A DNA stretch of 64,000 bases from Rhodamnia argentea (Eukaryota > Streptophyta > Magnoliopsida > Myrtales > Myrtaceae), in NCBI RefSeq assembly GCF_020921035.1, contig NC_063153.1, positions 10,106,001-10,170,000 of the forward strand, read 5' to 3'. Under the pieces are notes generated by a model. It did no database searches and was not told the origin of the DNA. It saw nothing but the letters and a program-made list of their open reading frames with translations. Of this stretch, positions 23,627-36,368 are shown piece after piece. The first letter of the stretch is position 1. The number at the start of each line of letters is the position of its first letter. A program made the position numbers and the translations under genes.

Positions 23627-26360
23627 ATGGACGTTTCAAGAGAGATCGAAGGGAAGCAATCGCATGATCCGCTCTTCGGCAACTGGGGAATGAGCAGGCG
23701 TTCGGGCCGCTGCGAGCCCGTTCACGGCCCCATAATAGTTGGCGCGGGGCCCTCGGGGCTCGCCGTGGCGGCCTGCCTCAAGGAGAGAGGCGTGGCGAGC
23801 GTCATCCTGGAGAGATCCGATTGCATAGCCTCGCTGTGGCAGAGGAAGACGTACGACCGCCTCCGGCTCCACCTGCCGAAGCAGTTCTGCGAGCTCCCGA
23901 TCATGGGGTTCCCCCTGGGGTCCCAAACGTACCCGGACAAGCGGGAGTTCGTGGAGTACTTGGAGGCCTACGCGCGGCGCTTCGGCATCCGGCCGCAGTT
24001 CAAAGAGGCGGTGGCGGCGGCGGAGCATGACGGGGCGCTGGGGCTGTGGCGGGTGAGGACCGTGGGGCCCAAGGAGGGGGAGGAGAGGGAGTACGTGTGC
24101 CAGTGGCTGGTGGTGGCAACGGGGGAGAATGCGGAGGCGGTGGTGCCAGAGATAGAGGGGATGGAGGGCTTCGGGGGGCCCATAAGGCACACAAGCATGT
24201 ACGGCAGCGGGGAGGAGTTCAGAGGGAAGAGAGTGCTGGTAGTCGGGTGCGGGAATTCGGGCATGGAGGTGTGTTTGGATCTGTGCAACCACAATGCCAT
24301 GCCTTCCTTGGTGGTCAGAGACACTGTAAGAGAATCTTCTTCTTCGTCTTCTCTGCCCCTCTCTTTCCCTCTCTCTCTCTCTCTCTCTCTACTGTATGAG
24401 GAAACAAGCAAAATCCAATCAAGCCCATACTATGGAAAGATAGAGTTTGGAAGTGGCATGTCTCTTCTAATTTTGGGGTTTCTCGAAGAGCAAAAAGGGT
24501 CACTAGAACTAGACGAATCTAGCTAGACCTATTGCTTGATACCAGAATCTGATGAGAAAAGGAGGCACAAAACCAAAAACAGAAAAATGGAAAAGTTAGG
24601 TTTTACTCTTCTTCTTCTTCTTCTTCTTCCTTTTTCATTTGTTTTTCTTAAAGAGAAATCAGATTTGACGGAGGAGGGAGCATGTTTTTTGATTCCAACC
24701 AAAGTTAGAAGAGAATTGAGGGCTTTTTCTTAATAATTTTTGGTGTCAAAAAAGCACTTTTTTTTTTTTTGGCCCATCTTAGGTTTAATACTATATATCA
24801 CGAGGCACTAGATTCGCTCGTGAGGATGATGGCAATAATAGGCAACAGTTGAAGAATTCAGTGCGCGAGTTGCGTTTTCAGTTCAAAGTTTCCAAACAGT
24901 TCATGCAAAAAACAAAACGTTGGTCATGACCAAGTGCCATAAAAAAGCTTTTCTGTTCTTTATATCTCTTGCTTTCTTGAAATCCTCAGAGCATGCGCAA
25001 TATTTGTGTCTGGAATTTTTTTTTTTTTATGTTGTTGTTGTTGTTGTTGGTCATAATCACACATACCCTTTTTCTCCTATGATGTCTTAAGCCCTGTAAA
25101 AGGAAGGAAAAAAATCTTTTGGCTTCTCTTTCCAAGTTGCCTTTTAAGCATTTGGTTAATATGAATTGGACCTTTTAATGTGTTTCTTGGGTGCGATGAG
25201 TGATGACCCTTTTGTGCTTTTGGTTCTTTGGTTTTGAATAGGTGCACGTCCTACCACGAGATGTGCTGGGAAGATCGACTTTTGGGTTGTCCATGTGGTT
25301 GCTCAAGTGGCTGCCCATGCGCCTTGTCGACCGGCTCTTGCTCCTTGCTGCTCGGGTCATGCTCGGCGACACGGCCCGGCTGGGCCTGAAGCGGCCAAAG
25401 CTGGGCCCCCTCGAGCTCAAGTGCCTGAACGGCAAGACTCCAGTATTGGATGTTGGGACGCTGGCCAAGATCAAAAGTGGAGACGTTAAGGTACTTGGGG
25501 GCCATAAGATTTCCATCTCACATCTCTTTTTCCTATTGAACCCCAAAGGAGCTAGCGCTCTCTCTCTCTCTCTCTCTCTTGCAACTAAGATTTGGATGGA
25601 CCCAATTATATTCTATCGATGAATACTGATTGTGTGCTCTGTCAATGAATAGGGAAAGATGTTGCGCTTTTGCTGTCGCAAAAACAGCACATAGTTCATG
25701 CTCCCAGCTAACTATCTGTTGGCTAAAAAACAATGCTACGACCCATGAAAATGAAAAAAAAAAAAAAAAAACCGATTTTTTCCGAGTCACTGATGCCAAT
25801 TCTATCGCGACGACGTTAGATTTATGGACTATGTGATGGAGTTACAAGCTTTTGATTTGTTCTAAGCAAGTTTTTTATGCGTTGGGCAATTGACAGAGCT
25901 TCTGTATTGGGTCATTGGTGTAGGTATATCCCGGAATCAGACGGTTGAAGCGCCACACAGTAGAGTTTGTCGATGGGAGGATAGAAAAATTCGACGCCAT
26001 AATACTAGCGACAGGTTACAAAAGCAATGTGCCTACTTGGCTAAAGGTAACTTTAACTCGATACCTTCCACTCCCAATTTCCCTAATTTGAATAGACACA
26101 TTCCGCTTTTTTATTCTTCCTTTTTCCCCCAAATCGAAAAGACTTGGAAAAGATTTGAAAAAGTTTGAGACGCGGAGTCCCTGTTTGTACAGGAAGGAAG
26201 TATGTTCTCGAAAGACGACGGGTTCCCCCGACGGGCTTTTCCAAACGGGTGGAAAGGCGAGCGCGGCCTATACGCCGTCGGGTTCACCAAGCGGGGAATA
26301 CTCGGCGCGTCGATGGATGCCAGGAGGACGGCGGAGGACATCGAGAGGTGTCGGAAATAG
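23627..26360 (+). CDS. YUC6: YUCCA-type indole-3-pyruvate monooxygenase (4 exons)
   Basis: Flavin-containing monooxygenase that converts indole-3-pyruvate to indole-3-acetic acid, the committed step of the main auxin pathway. Exons: 23627-24325, 25242-25490, 25924-26046, 26193-26360. All junctions are GT-AG and phase 0; the product is 412 aa, normal for YUCCA. Visible motifs: FAD-binding GAGPSG (residues 39-44), [15 protein letters not shown]-binding GCGNSG (207-212) preceded by [50 protein letters not shown], and the C-terminal FPNGWKG and [17 protein letters not shown] blocks. The tail [10 protein letters not shown] and the RLVDR and GIRRLKRH phrases favour the YUC2/YUC6 clade, so the symbol is a clade-level call. 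An earlier in-frame TTG at 23603 is not a plausible start. Exon 1 is strongly GC-rich compared with its flanks. Intron 1 (916 bp) starts with CTT/CT repeats. No break or missing catalytic motif was seen. Confidence 0.95.
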
Positions 26361-29229
26361 GAGGAAAAGCGCAGGATGCAAGTTCCTAACTTCCTATTCC
26401 CAAAATCATCATGATCATTTATGGTTTTCTTCAGAGTTGTAAAGAAAAGGCAAAAAAAGAAGAGCCTAAGAGACCAAGGATTTGATTTTGGGTTTTGGTT
26501 CAATAGGTCATTTAATTATTGGAGAGGGGGCGTTTTTCCCTTATGGTGCCACTGGATGATGCTCCTTCAGTTGAGGAAAAGAGAAGGGAAAAAGGGGGGA
26601 AAGGAGGCAATGGAGAGTGAAATAAAGGGGTTGGTTGGTGCAAAAAAAAAATTGTGGGGGGACCTATGTTTTCTTGTACATCTCTTGTACATTATTACCA
26701 ATTTTTCTCTAACTAGGTATGACCTTTTTTGTTTATTTTTTTGTTAGAGGAGGAAGAAGAAGAAGGTGGAGGAAGGGAGGGAGGGAAGGAGGGGGGGAAG
26801 ACTGTAGGGTGTTTGGTATTTGGTTGCTGATTGATATGATTGTGAGTTTTGAGATGAGAGGATGCATGACTTGCCTAATTCTGCTGTGAACTTTTTTTTG
26901 CATATGGTGTGTTTCCTGAGTCAAATCAAGAATTGCTCCAAACTTTTCCTCTTCAAATTGATCTTTAAAGCTTTGTGTTTTTTCTCTTTTTCCCTTTTTG
27001 GGGAGAGAACATTGAAATTTAATGCTAATTCTGTAAGGTGTTTAAGACTTTTTAAGCGCCTAACTACTTTTTACATGATTTTTTTAGTGGAAGAAGAGAT
27101 CTGCTCGCATTTTTTGGTGGTAAATAAATTGTCACACTTACGTTCACTTGAAGCCTGCGAAACTAGAAAAAAGAAAAATTGGGAGCACACACATTACGTA
27201 CCTAAACACAAAAGTCAAAAAGCTAATTATTTTGTTTTCTACGCGGCGTGTACGGGAAGAAAGAAAATTAACAAGTTTGGAGGAAAAACGGGCATCTAAA
27301 CACGCTCGCGCACAATCTTAATGTGGCCATTTGCCCCTAGTGAATGTGATTAGGCGATGGTAAGCCATTCCTAACCCCATGTTTTAAATATGATTACCCC
27401 CTTTGCCTTGCTGCTTCTAGCCATCATAGACATTTTTGATTTCATTGGAACAGGGAGATAGGACCACCACCTTTAGTAAAGTGGGCATAATTGCATCTGA
27501 AAATCCTCAGAATCCCATTAATTGCCATATGAAATATCTCCAAACCCTACCAAGCGAAATGACAGACTGATCTTCATGTCTTATACATCAGCCAATAGGA
27601 ACGAAAAAACATTTCCATGGATCCATTTTATTGCACGGAGGAAATAATTATATGTTATGCTTATGAAGAGCATAAAGCTAAGATGAAGCTTATCTGGTTA
27701 TCTATTGGCAAATTCTGGGTTCCATTTGCGAATTTAATAACATAAAATTCAATTGTCTGAAAAAAAAATTAATTCTTATCGTTTGTCGCGCTCTATATGT
27801 GGAGCACTCTGAGCATGACGAGCTTGATGAGCAAGAAGTGCTCAAAAATTTATTTACTTGGGGTGAAGCTGCCGAAGAGTCTTGTGAAAGACACGATGCA
27901 ATCAACGACTATTGCATCTTCCTTTTTAAGATTAGCTTTTGTTTAGGAGTGATTATTATTCTTCTTTACTACTAATGCCAGGATAACTTCTAATGGGGGA
28001 GCAGTGCAATCCTCTTCGAATCTTGGTAATCATAATTAGCAACATAGAGCCTAAAGCCTACCATTTCTTTAGGAGTGGAAAAGCATGATGTTTTATGGTC
28101 AAGGTTGTCCAACTTTAAGGATCTTCAGTGGATTTGTATAATTACACTGTTCGCCCATAGACTTCATGACTAATCTACCCATGATTAAGTGAGAAGGCGC
28201 TAATTAGATCATCTGTAATTCAGCTCTAGGGAAATTTTCAATGAAGTGATTGATGTGCCGAAATATGTCTTTCGAACTCGAAATTGATTTAACAAGGTTA
28301 CAAAGATATCCTTAAAAAAAGTGACAGAAAACCGACACCGCACTTAATGAAGATTGATATGTGAATTTATCTGAGCATGTTGCATTATGCTATGTCGTCA
28401 TTCCGTTACTTCTCTACTGGATGGGCAATCGCATTGATCTGATTGAAAATATTTTTAAAACGTATGGAAATCGTACAAAATCTCGATAATGTTGGAATTA
28501 AAGTGAAAATATAATGATTGGATAAAGTACTTTTTTTTTTCCAAAGGGAATGATTTGAAGTTATGCTTTTTGTGATAGGTAACACTTCTATGATGTAGAT
28601 AGGTAATTCTTCAATTTTGTTTGGCCAAACCTAGAGGTAGATAGGTATACCAAGTCCTTTTTCCTTCGGCCACAGTGTTCATGCCATAGATAGGTAACTC
28701 TTCAAACTTTGATCGTACAAAAGAGGAAAGAAAACCCCTCTCATTTTTTCCATGTTATTTTTTCCCAACTACTTTAGAAACAAGAACATGACTTATCTTA
28801 CACATTTTTCATCCCAAATGCCAATAGCAACTCCATACAACTTTGGTTTGATTTTTCCACATAGAAAAAGAGCACACACTAGAGGATCAAAGCGGAACGA
28901 GTTAAATCTGGTCAAAGATGTATATATGGTTGAATGTTTTGTGTATTGTGAAGAATAATTTTAAATTTTTTATGATAAAAAAAATAATGAATTCAAACTT
29001 GAAAGTTATTAGAACTTTAAGGGTCTATTTGTTTGAAAGAAAACTATTTCTGAAAAAAAATTATTTTCCAACGTTTCGATATTTGGCTAACGGAAAACAA
29101 TTCGAACTAAGGGTAAGCCTTTTCCATGAACTGAGAACAACAAGATTAAATTGGAGGAAAATGAATTCCTCTTCTAGCAAGAAGGAAATCACCTTCTCTA
29201 AGCCATCACACTAACTATTTTCTTTGAAC
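26361..29229. other. YUCCA 3' flank and intergenic sequence
   Basis: The first several hundred bases are probably 3' UTR. At 27780-27905 the plus strand reads a short acidic stretch (phrases DELDEQEVLKN and WGEAAEES) that could be an isolated exon but matches nothing I recognise. At 28570-28710 the phrase AGATAGGTAA recurs. No other gene was seen. Confidence 0.4.
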
Positions 29230-29798
29230 TAAGGGTGAGCATGATCCGGATGGGTAGATTCAAGATCTAGAACCCGAACCCTACCATGTTATAACCGGTC
29301 CTAGTTTTTGGAATCTAGAAGCTACTCCTTTTGTCCTGGAACATGTTTTGGAACCTACCCTATTTTTTCGATCCAATTCCAAGGTTTACCCACTTTTTTT
29401 TTTTTTTTTTTTTTTTTCTGATTTCATTTTTTCCAGCAAAATAATATGAGTAGCAATGAAATGATTCAAAATAAAAGATGAATAATAAAATTCACCATTC
29501 GTCAAAAGAAACAATCCCTAATATGAGCAATAGAAATTACAATCCACCAAAAATAGAGGAGGTGAGACGAGCAAGACTAGGATTTTTTTTTTTAAATAGT
29601 AGCTAAAAACTGGTTCCAAAATCATCCCGGTTCCGGGGTAGGTCAACACTTGAAACCGGGAACGGGGCTAGTTTCAACCTGTTCCCAAAAATTAGAACCT
29701 GTGCCCGGATCGATTTGAACAATAACCAGTTCCCGGACCTGTTTTTCGGGTGATCCAATCCGGTTTCCAGGTAAACCCAATCCGGTTGCACACCCCTA
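29230..29798. mobile_element. Non-autonomous hAT-like element, family A copy 3
   Basis: 569 bp, beginning TAAGGGTGAGCATG and ending TGCACACCCCTA. Flanking 8-mers CTTTGAAC (29222-29229) and CTTTGAAT (29799-29806) match at 7 of 8. The internal GGTTCC/GGAACC phrases and a T23-type run resemble the other copies. No coding sequence. Confidence 0.82.
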
Positions 29799-32700
29799 CT
29801 TTGAATCAATTTCCATGGAAGATATTTCACTTTATTATAGGGAACAAATACACCCTAAGAAATTATAATCTTGTTATATATTGTCTATGTTTAAGGTTTA
29901 ATTGTCTCCCTTGTTTAAGAATCGTCTAATTGTAATACCACTTATTAAAGCATGTGAGATTCTTATGGAAATTTTTGGGAAAATTTTGAGGATAAAATTG
30001 TGTTCGACTTTGCTTTATTAATGAAAGAAACTTAAAAATGGTTCTGACTCAATTTTTCTAATAATAAGCATGTATGAAAAATATGTAGTAAAATATAATA
30101 CACTAATATTAACTATTAAAGTATTCTGCATTGTTTCTGCATGGGATTTATATGAGTCTTATATTCATGTAGTCTCCCTTTACCTAATCGATTAAGCTTT
30201 GTGATGGCATCTTCAAACATGGTAGCGGAGCCAGGTAACACTCCACTTTCATTTCACATGTGAGGCCATTTCATCGATTGCACATGCCGGTTCTCAGTCC
30301 AGTTTGCACATGAGATGAGGTTTTAAAGTATCTCACACCACTTGTGTACAAGATATATATGAGCCTTATATTCATGTGGCCTCCTCTTCTTAATAGTTTA
30401 AGTTTATAAATTGTACTTTTTGAAAAAGACAGTCGTCATTCAAAAGTAAAATCAACTCTATTCACAATAAATCATTATTCTATGAAATTCAAACCCCATC
30501 AACTCCGTATCTTCGGTAAGTTATAATGTTCTTGTTTTACAAAAATTTTAAGCCTCTCTCCTTAAATAGCACAAATTTTTTAAAACTTAATCTGTGTGGT
30601 GCAAAGATTGAACCTTTCATTTTCAATTTTCCATGTATTGTATGGTAAAGGGAAAGATACTGAGAAAGATACAAAGATAGAAAATTGGGAGAATAATTCT
30701 TGAAAAAAGCCCTTTTCTTATCATATTATTTGTGAAAATTAACATGAAACTTTGATTGTGAGACCAGATTTTAGAAGAAATTATCATCTTGCATAATTGA
30801 GAAAAGCAAAAATAGAAGGATTTTAATATGTCCCTATCTTGGCCATGTGTTCCAAATAATCTATCTCTGTTTTATAATCTAAGGGCACAAGTTCGAACCG
30901 GCCAGATAAAACACTCGGCAAGTCGCATAAGCCGATTAAGTAACCAGGTCTTTTGCCCGCCGCCCGAAATCAGAGCAAACATGAAGATCCGTGAAACCCT
31001 AAAATTGCATCGAGGTATGAGAAACCTGAGATTGTCTTGTCATGATGGCAAAAGATCCGAAAAAAAGAAACAGCAAAAGAAGATGAAATTGTCTTCTCAA
31101 AGATTGGTCTAACAACCAAATCAGCCATACTGGTTTTGACTTGCGTTCGATCAGCGCATGAGGATCACAAGTAAAACGAAACTCTCTTCACCACCCTTAG
31201 ATCAAGGAGATTCAGTTGCATGTTCTAGCTAAAACCGAGGTTGTTTTTTTCGAGTGTCCGCTATCCGTTTTTAACCAATTCTCAGTCAAACCTTTGACTG
31301 CCAATCCAATCTTTATCCCATAAATGGTGGAGTTTCTGGGTCTAAATATCTTGTCAAGTGTAGCTAAACTATTCGACGACGTGCTGCAAATCCCCTGTTA
31401 ACTTCCAAGAGTCTTCAGTTCATTATTACGTGACAAACGTTACCACGTCAATCTTTTCTTCCCCGCAGGAAAATGGTTGTTCAATGATAAGGGTAAGTTG
31501 ACTTTTCCTAGGGTAAAATTGGACCGACATCATTCACTTGATTTTGTGATGTGAAGTGAATGTTAAGAAAGAAAAACTAGGGTAGGCGGCACATATGCAT
31601 GTGAAATGTGAAATTCCTTTTTTGGATGGGAACAGTTTCCAGATTCAATTTTGTATATCTAATTTAAAGAAAAACCTAATTTCACAATAAAATTCATAGC
31701 GTTTCTTCACTTAATGGTGTTGCGGAACTGCTAGAATGAATATATCGCATCGAGAATTTCTCAAAGGAGGGACAACAATTCGTCCCGTTCCGTTCACACG
31801 CCACGGTATCGGTCATCTGCTTGTTCATGTGACATACGAGGATCATAAGAGCAACTATTAAGTCATATATTTCGGTAAATTCCTGTAAAATTAAGAATAA
31901 AACGAAAATCATTAGATGAAAATGTGGTTTCTGATGTTTAAGCATCGATCTTCATAATAAAAGTTAAGCTGGCAAAAGAGGAGGGGACCAAAAATGAAAG
32001 CTGACTGCATGTGCATGAATTTCCTGCACTCCGTGCACCAAAAGCTTTGAATGGAGAGCTTGGGGGCATGACACTTCCTGGTCCCGTAGTGGAAGATTAG
32101 CTAGGGTTACTAAGCAAGGGTGTGAGCCTTGGTGGGGTTTAGTTCCGACCGCATAGGAGAGTTGATGAGAATTCATTCATCAGACGATTCTTGTGCAAAT
32201 TAGCTCCATGGCCCATAAGATCCCAAATGGCCCTATGAAATGGGGCCCTAGATTATGGGCCTTAATCACAATCAGCAGCATTTTGATCATTCCATTCGAA
32301 AATCTCGCATGCACGGAACAGAGTAAGTCACATGATTACCAACCATCAAACATTGTAGCTCGACGTTGAAGATGCCATCAATTGTTTCACAGAGGCCGCG
32401 CCTGGAGCAGAGTACCGGTAGCAAACCAACACCGATGAGATCGCAATGATATGGCTTTACTTCTTCTCGAGTTTATCCTGACATGGCGAGTCGAGTGTTT
32501 ATGGCTCAAATCCAACATTTTACGCCATTTTTCCAATTACCCTTTTGCCTACCCAGGGTGGATTGATTAACGTTCGGAGTCCTTTAGTTAAAAGTGAAGA
32601 CAAGCGACACCTTTAACAAAAGTGGCCCAGCTAGTCTAATGAGCTTTTTCTTCTTTTTTTTTTTTTTTTTCGAATTTCAACCCCAAATGGACAAGTTTTC

Positions 32701-33574
32701 ATGTTTCCTAGTGAAATTATTGGGCTTAATTTCTATATTTTCACCAAACTCGAATGAATAGAAATTTACAATTTGACGTGCGAAAGATGATCTCATATAC
32801 TACCAGCCATAGAAAAGAGATACATTAAACAGATTTTACACATCTGTTACTCGTCATCTTCACTTTCCTTATAGAAGAAAGTGTAGGATGTGAGTAAGAG
32901 CATGTTGTGAATCATAAATTCTTAAAATGATGGGTCCTACAACAATTTATAATTTATAATTGTGTATTTTTTTTTTACCCATAACAGGCGGTTAATCTCA
33001 TAGTGGACTAAGGACAATCACTTGATCTTGAAATGCAAATATCATTTTTTGTCAAAATTCCAAAACGACAAATAATGAAATAGTATATGCAAGTTTACAT
33101 GTCAAATATGTATGTTTTTCAAAAGTCGTTAAATGATAAACATTAATCCATTTGTTTCACAAAAAACAAATAATTTTAGAAATATTTTTCCAAAAGTGGT
33201 TGTCCGTATCACTTGCAAAGATGAATAAATGAAAAGAAACTTCATTGTCTACGACAATGTTTAAAAAAATATAAAACTTTTATATTAACTAAATATTTCA
33301 ATTGATCATTTTTTGGGAATTATTTTTCAAATCATTCATTTCTCAAAACAAACGCACCCAATAAGAATAAAATCATGTTAGGCAACAAGATCTATCAAAT
33401 AGATTTTAACATAACGGGGTATTTACTTAACTTAGCCATAAGGAGGAACAATCGCAAGATGCCATATAGGTAATAAGATTTTTCAGGACAAGTACATAGA
33501 AAGTTAAGTTTATTAGTCATCCCGATCTTACTTTTTTCCTCCAAAGGCTCTCGCCGACATTCAATAGGATCCTA
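29799..33574. other. Long intergenic tract, no gene recognised
   Basis: AT-rich. A tRNA-like B box phrase (AGTTCGAACCGG) at about 30891 has no paired A box or tail that I can define. Around 33120-33360 there is a decayed terminal-repeat element of the 'ATTTGTTTCACAAAAAAC' type. Nothing else was supported. Confidence 0.4.
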
Positions 33575-34235
33575 CTTTTTTATATGTTTACTGGAAGTCA
33601 TAAAATTTGTCACAAAAGTGCAATTGAGTCCTAAAACTTGCAAACAATGCAATCAAGTCTTAAAACCTGTCACATTGATGCATTCGGGTCCTTCCGCTAA
33701 CTCTGTCCAACTTAACCAACAAAAAGATGCTGACGTGGCTTTTTTTAATATTTTCTCTCTTATACGTGGCAATGACATGACTTAAACGACGTTGTTTTGG
33801 TCCAAGTCTGATTTTTTACATAATTTTCATATAAAATAAACTAAAAAATTAAGCTAAAATATAAAGAAGAAGAAGAAGAAGAAGAAGAAGAAAGGGCTCT
33901 CGCCGCCTGGTTCTAACCTATACAAATATATGTACATAAATTTTAGGCTTTTTTAATTTAATTTAAGTTTCAACCAAAAAAATAATTTAAGTAAAAATTG
34001 TATTATTAATCATATTTGGATGAAAATGACGTTGTTTTAGTCTTGAATTTCGTGTTTTATCTATGTCGTCACCACGTAAGAGAGAAAAAATATTTAAAAA
34101 TTTAGGTTCTCATTTTTCATTAGCTAAAAAGTAGGACGGAATCAATAAAAGAACTTGATTGCACCAATTTGATAAGTTTTAGGATTTGATTGTACTTTCG
34201 TGATAAGTTTTAAAACTTCTAGTATATTTTTATTT
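33575..34235. mobile_element. Foldback element
   Basis: The left arm (from about 33575, phrases TCACAAAAGTGCAATTGAG and CAATCAAGTCTTAAAAC) and the right arm (ending about 34235, phrases GGATTTGATTGTACTTTCG and GATAAGTTTTAAAACTTCTAG) are imperfect inverted copies. The core has a (GAA)n tract at about 33865-33891 and a short GC-rich CTCTCGCCGCC patch. Related in phrase content to the element at 12668-12873. The ends are approximate. Confidence 0.6.
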
Positions 34236-35161
34236 CACGTGACAAGACAGAAACAGAATATATATTTGCATAAAGTGTTATAGGTCTTCATCAATGGATT
34301 TATATCAAAATTCTAGGGCACATAAATGGAAAAGGTAATTAGGTTTGATGGACCTAAACCTTCTTAAGGCCTTCTTTGTTGGGTGATCTCAAAAAGCTTT
34401 GGAAAGCAATCTTCTTCAGGGATAATTGGTTAAGCCTTCTCTCCTCGAGTGGTCCTTTTCTGAAGGCGCATCTTCATCCACAAGCTCACGAGAGGGGTGG
34501 GCTTATTCTCAGGTAACGTACACATGGTGCACATGGTCAGCACCAAATCAGGGCCGTCCATTTAATTTCTGTGATGGAGGGGTGGGTATTTCCATTTAAT
34601 AACAGTGGTCCAACAGGCAATTGATTAGCTTAAACGGTCTTGATCGATACATCGGGGAGGGGGGACCACTTGCGTTACACCTCCATCACAGTGTTCTCTT
34701 TAATGATTGGCTGGCGCCAGTCAACGTCAGACGATCGAGCGGTGGGGAAGTTTCCCTGGTCATCGGGATTTGGTCATCCCATCAGAGCGGAGAATGTGGC
34801 CAAGGATTGGAATGTCATTCAGAAAGCACGCCAGGATAGACAGATGGTCACCAATTGAATGTCCGGCGAGAGAACAATTGGTGACAGTTACGCAAGCTCT
34901 GAAACAATCTCCTACGGACTTGGCTTGAAAGTTCCTAAAGAGTGGAGAATGTGGGCATGATCCATAAGAGCAAATGGAGAAAAGTATCAAATTACTACAA
35001 GCAGTTTAAAGATTCTCGACAGTTCCATGGAGCATCACAAATTGAAATTACCATGTGAAGACATAGTTTAATAAGCTCATGCGGAACAATGAACATGGAG
35101 GCAACCAATAGAGATGTGCCAAGAGTTAAAACCGTCGGATGGCGGTTATCCACTCAACCAT

Positions 35162-35169
35162 TATAAATA
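35162..35169 (+). promoter_or_regulatory. TATA box-like element of an unassigned transcription unit
   Basis: TATAAATA followed about 30 bp later by a CAACAAATTCATC-type pyrimidine-adenine leader start. No coding region follows, so this may be the promoter of a decayed retroelement or a non-coding transcript. Confidence 0.3.
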
Positions 35170-35321
35170 CCATTGGGCACCCCATCAAGAAGCCCCAAAC
35201 AAATCAACAAATTCATCTTTATTTTTAGTTTATGCACTGCAATTTAGTTTCCTTAGTTATAGCTTTCGGACTCTTGTTGTCAATCCAAACACCGGCGTTT
35301 GCCTTTATCTCAAACACTTTG

Positions 35322-35556
35322 CCGTCGAGTCAAACTCCCATGTAGTGTCGAATCGTGTTCGGGTTTTGTCGTTAAGTCAAACTCTAGCAAGGTTAGGGTA
35401 CATTGGTTTGTTCTTTTGGTTGGAATAATGCTTTCTAAGCCACTCCGTTAAATCAAACTCTGATTTGGTCTACGCTTGTGTAATTTCTTCCAAGTCTCTA
35501 CGTGTCGATTCTTTAAGATTGTAGTCTCTGGGCCATTCCGTCGAGTCAAACTCCCG
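35322..35556. repeat. Four degenerate copies of a YCGTYRARTCAAACTC motif
   Basis: Copies at 35322-35340, 35368-35385, 35445-35460 and 35538-35556, each followed by a GGTTT/TGTTT-rich stretch, spaced about 45-95 bp apart. They lie downstream of a TATA-like box. Confidence 0.75.
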
Positions 35557-36368
35557 CTTGGTTTTTGCTAATGTGATTTTATAGAAATCTTTCCGTAATT
35601 TACATGTTAATTTTCTGACTATCTGGCTCAATCCCGTCCGAAATTGCCACATGACCCTTTTTCACATTTAAAAATCGAAAACTAATTTCAATGAAACATA
35701 TTTCGTCGCGAGAGGAATTCCAATGAAAAAGTCGCAAATGATAATTTTTAATTGATGGAATGACCAGATGAATTTTATGTGAATGTGTGACATAAAACAT
35801 TCGATTTTTATTTTCTGGTAATTTACTTCAGAGATTCAATTTCTTTTGGGCCGAGGGAAGCGGACATGTAGACTACATTGAAATATTCCACATCGTTTGA
35901 CTATGAAGTTTGTATGTTTTTTGTAAACATGTATCTCCATCCACCTATTAATCGTAAGTTGAGTTTTAATTGTACTTTAGAGTGAAATTTGAACAAATAA
36001 AACTTTCTAGAAATGTCAAATAAGCATTAGGAGCAGACAGTTTCTTGACACTGAAATGTTCTTTAGATGCTAAATAATGCTTAATTTGATGGTGACGGCA
36101 ACTTTCCAGTCATCTTACGAGGCCAAAAATATAACGTAAATATTCTAGAAAAAAAAAAAAACTTTTGCAAGCATTAAGAATCAAACCTTGATCTTCCGCA
36201 TGAACAAACAACAACATGGCTACTTGACCAAAGTACTCTGTTTTTCAACCAAAAACATAAGATGAGACCATTTCGAGAGAACCAAAAACCAAACGGAAAC
36301 CAATCGATGCTCGATTTTAAAACCTCTTTGTCTTTGTCCGTCAGCACAACACTTACGTAGGTCTCCAC

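Larger units (their letters stand above)
34236..36368. other. Intergenic, contains a promoter-like segment
   Basis: No protein-coding gene recognised. The segment near 35160-35560 has a TATA box and a leader-like tract with four motif copies, listed separately. It could be part of a solo LTR whose ends I could not find. Confidence 0.4.

Noticed and set aside
23636..24292. 218-codon minus-strand frame
   Set aside because: Antisense shadow of the GC-rich YUCCA exon 1; the sense frame carries all the YUCCA motifs.
30880..30910. B-box-like AGTTCGAACCGG
   Set aside because: No A box at proper spacing, no tRNA fold and no SINE tail.
32000..32180. Candidate microRNA precursor (complementary-looking GTGCATG... 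and CTCCGTGCACC patches)
   Set aside because: No long uniform stem and no match to a mature plant miRNA sequence that I can recall.
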